A DNA stretch of 6,066 nucleotides from Clostridia bacterium (GTDB lineage Bacteria; Bacillota; Clostridia; Oscillospirales; QAKW01): positions 1 to 6,066 of the forward strand of contig JAFSBD010000087.1 of assembly GCA_017442025.1 (NCBI GenBank), read 5' to 3'. The position numbers and the translations under genes were made by a program. The notes below the pieces were generated by a model. That model ran no database searches, was not told the DNA's origin, and was given only the letters and a program-made list of their open reading frames with translations. Numbering within the stretch: the first letter of the stretch is position 1; each line of letters opens with the position of its first letter. This document shows, piece by piece, positions 5,005-6,066 of this stretch.

Positions 5005-6066
5005 ATGAAGATAACGCAAGTCAACACCTATTTTGTGCGGCCGCGCTGGGGATTTGTCGAGATCCTTACGGATAACGGCCTTGTCGGTTGGGGCGAGGCG
5101 GTCCTGGAGGGCCACGCGGCGGCGGTCCTCGCCTGCGTTCGGGAATATAAGGACTATCTGATCGGTAAGGACCCTTCCCATATCGAGGATCTTTGGAACA
5201 CCATCTACCGCGCCGGCTTTTATCGCGGCGGCGGAGTCCTTATGAGCGCTCTTTCCGGCATCGACCAGGCCCTTTGGGATATTAAGGGTAAGGTTTTCGG
5301 CGTCCCTGTATATGAGCTAATGGGTGGTAAGTGCCGCGACAGGATGAAGGTCTATTCGTGGATTGGCGGCGACCGTCCGTCTGATGTAGGAAAAGCTGCA
5401 AAAGAAAAGATGGAACAGGGTTTCAAGGCCATAAAGATGAATGCCACAGAAGAATTACAGATGATTGACAGCTATGATAAAATTGATGCGGTTTTAGAGC
5501 GGGTTGCCGCTATCAGAGAGAACTGCGGCAAATATTTCGGCATCGCCATCGACTTCCACGGACGTGTACATAAGCCCATGGCAAAAGTATTGGCAAAAAA
5601 ACTGGAGGAATTTGATCCCATGTTTATCGAAGAGCCTGTCCTGTGCGAAAATATGGAGGCTTTTCCGGAAATTGCCGCCGCCTGCAACATTCCAATTGCT
5701 ACCGGAGAACGGTTGTTCTCCAGATACGATTTTAAGCGACTTTTACAAATCGGCGGTGTGGACATCATTCAGCCCGACCTCAGCCATGCGGGTGGAATTA
5801 CCGAGGTCAAAAAGATTGCATCTATGGCGGAAGCCTATGATGTTGCCCTCGCGCCACATTGTCCCTTGGGCCCCATTGCTTTGGCGGCCTGCCTTAATGT
5901 TGATGCTACAAGCTATAATGCGGTAATTCAGGAGCAGAGCATTGGTATTCATTACAATGTTGGCAAAAGTGTGCTTGATTATGTTAATAATCAGGAAGAC
6001 TTTAAATTCACAGACGGCTATGTAGATTTGCCGAAAAAGGCGGGACTTGGGGTAGATGTGAATAAA
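5005..6066 (+). CDS. dgoD: D-galactonate dehydratase (3' end beyond the window)
   Basis: The frame is open from the ATG at 5005 to the window edge, giving 354 residues with no stop; E. coli DgoD has about 382, so roughly 28 are missing on the right. This is an enolase-superfamily enzyme of the mandelate racemase subgroup. Metal ligands Asp183, Glu209 and Glu235, and catalytic His185, Asp258, His285 and Glu310, all stand at the same numbers as in E. coli DgoD. Blocks such as YRAGFYRGG, DFHGRV, IEEPVL, QPDLSHAGGITE and LAPHCPLGPIALAACL are nearly identical to it. It dehydrates D-galactonate to 2-keto-3-deoxy-galactonate, the first step of the pathway completed by the two upstream genes. The ribosome-binding site is ggtgat (4995-5000), 23 bases after the kinase stop codon. 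Oddly, GC content and codon use change sharply at about 5285-5320, near the cap/barrel boundary. Confidence 0.95.
   Translation, partial: MKITQVNTYFVRPRWGFVEILTDNGLVGWGEAVLEGHAAAVLACVREYKDYLIGKDPSHIEDLWNTIYRAGFYRGGGVLMSALSGIDQALWDIKGKVFGVPVYELMGGKCRDRMKVYSWIGGDRPSDVGKAAKEKMEQGFKAIKMNATEELQMIDSYDKIDAVLERVAAIRENCGKYFGIAIDFHGRVHKPMAKVLAKKLEEFDPMFIEEPVLCENMEAFPEIAAACNIPIATGERLFSRYDFKRLLQIGGVDIIQPDLSHAGGITEVKKIASMAEAYDVALAPHCPLGPIALAACLNVDATSYNAVIQEQSIGIHYNVGKSVLDYVNNQEDFKFTDGYVDLPKKAGLGVDVNK

Noticed and set aside
5472..5926. Alternative frames on both strands in the second half of dgoD
   Set aside because: The dgoD frame is continuous with all catalytic residues in place; the alternatives show no features and are shadows.

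Overview
The window looks like a chromosomal segment of an endospore-forming, moderately GC-rich member of the Clostridia. An Oscillospirales-type genome is my best guess, but the sequence does not prove it. The reasons are a clear spoIVB (a protein used only in sporulation), strong Gram-positive Shine-Dalgarno sites (gggaggag, gaggag, ggtgat), GC/GC-ended codons in most genes, and AT-rich intergenic regions with hairpin-plus-T-run terminators.

Layout. (1) Positions 1-956 hold the 3' part of a gene for a single-pass membrane protein: a cytoplasmic tail, one transmembrane helix, a long acidic low-complexity linker and an extracytoplasmic C-terminal domain. A strong terminator follows at 956-988. 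(2) Positions 1058-2185 encode SpoIVB, a PDZ-containing S55 serine protease with its His/Asp/Ser residues intact. A plausible forespore-type (sigma-G/sigma-F) promoter lies just upstream. It is isolated between two terminators, and spo0A, its usual downstream neighbour in many Firmicutes, is absent. (3) Positions 2186-2358 are AT-rich and carry a bidirectional-looking terminator and an orphan ribosome-binding site. (4) Positions 2359-3165, minus strand, encode an AraC-family regulator. (5) Positions 3166-3296 are a divergent control region with a TTGGCA direct repeat at exactly 21 bp pitch. (6) Positions 3297-6066 hold an operon of three tightly packed genes: a KDPG/KDPGal-type aldolase, a PfkB-family 2-keto-3-deoxy-sugar-acid kinase, and a D-galactonate dehydratase (dgoD) that runs off the right edge.

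Together the three enzymes form a complete De Ley-Doudoroff route. DgoD dehydrates D-galactonate to 2-keto-3-deoxy-galactonate, the kinase phosphorylates it, and the aldolase splits the product into pyruvate and glyceraldehyde 3-phosphate. The AraC protein is the probable local, substrate-responsive regulator. Compared with the E. coli dgo operon, the regulator (AraC instead of GntR) and the kinase (PfkB family instead of the DgoK family) are different, while DgoD is strikingly conserved and the aldolase carries DgoA-like active-site residues.

The most unusual structural signal is a sharp composition and codon-usage change inside dgoD at about 5285-5320. GC falls from about 61% to about 46%, which suggests a mosaic gene or an assembly chimera. 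I see no evidence of a mobile element, CRISPR array, tRNA or rRNA. The genes are mostly recognisable families. The more novel aspects are the combination of pathway parts, the putative AraC operator and the dgoD mosaic, rather than a wholly new system.
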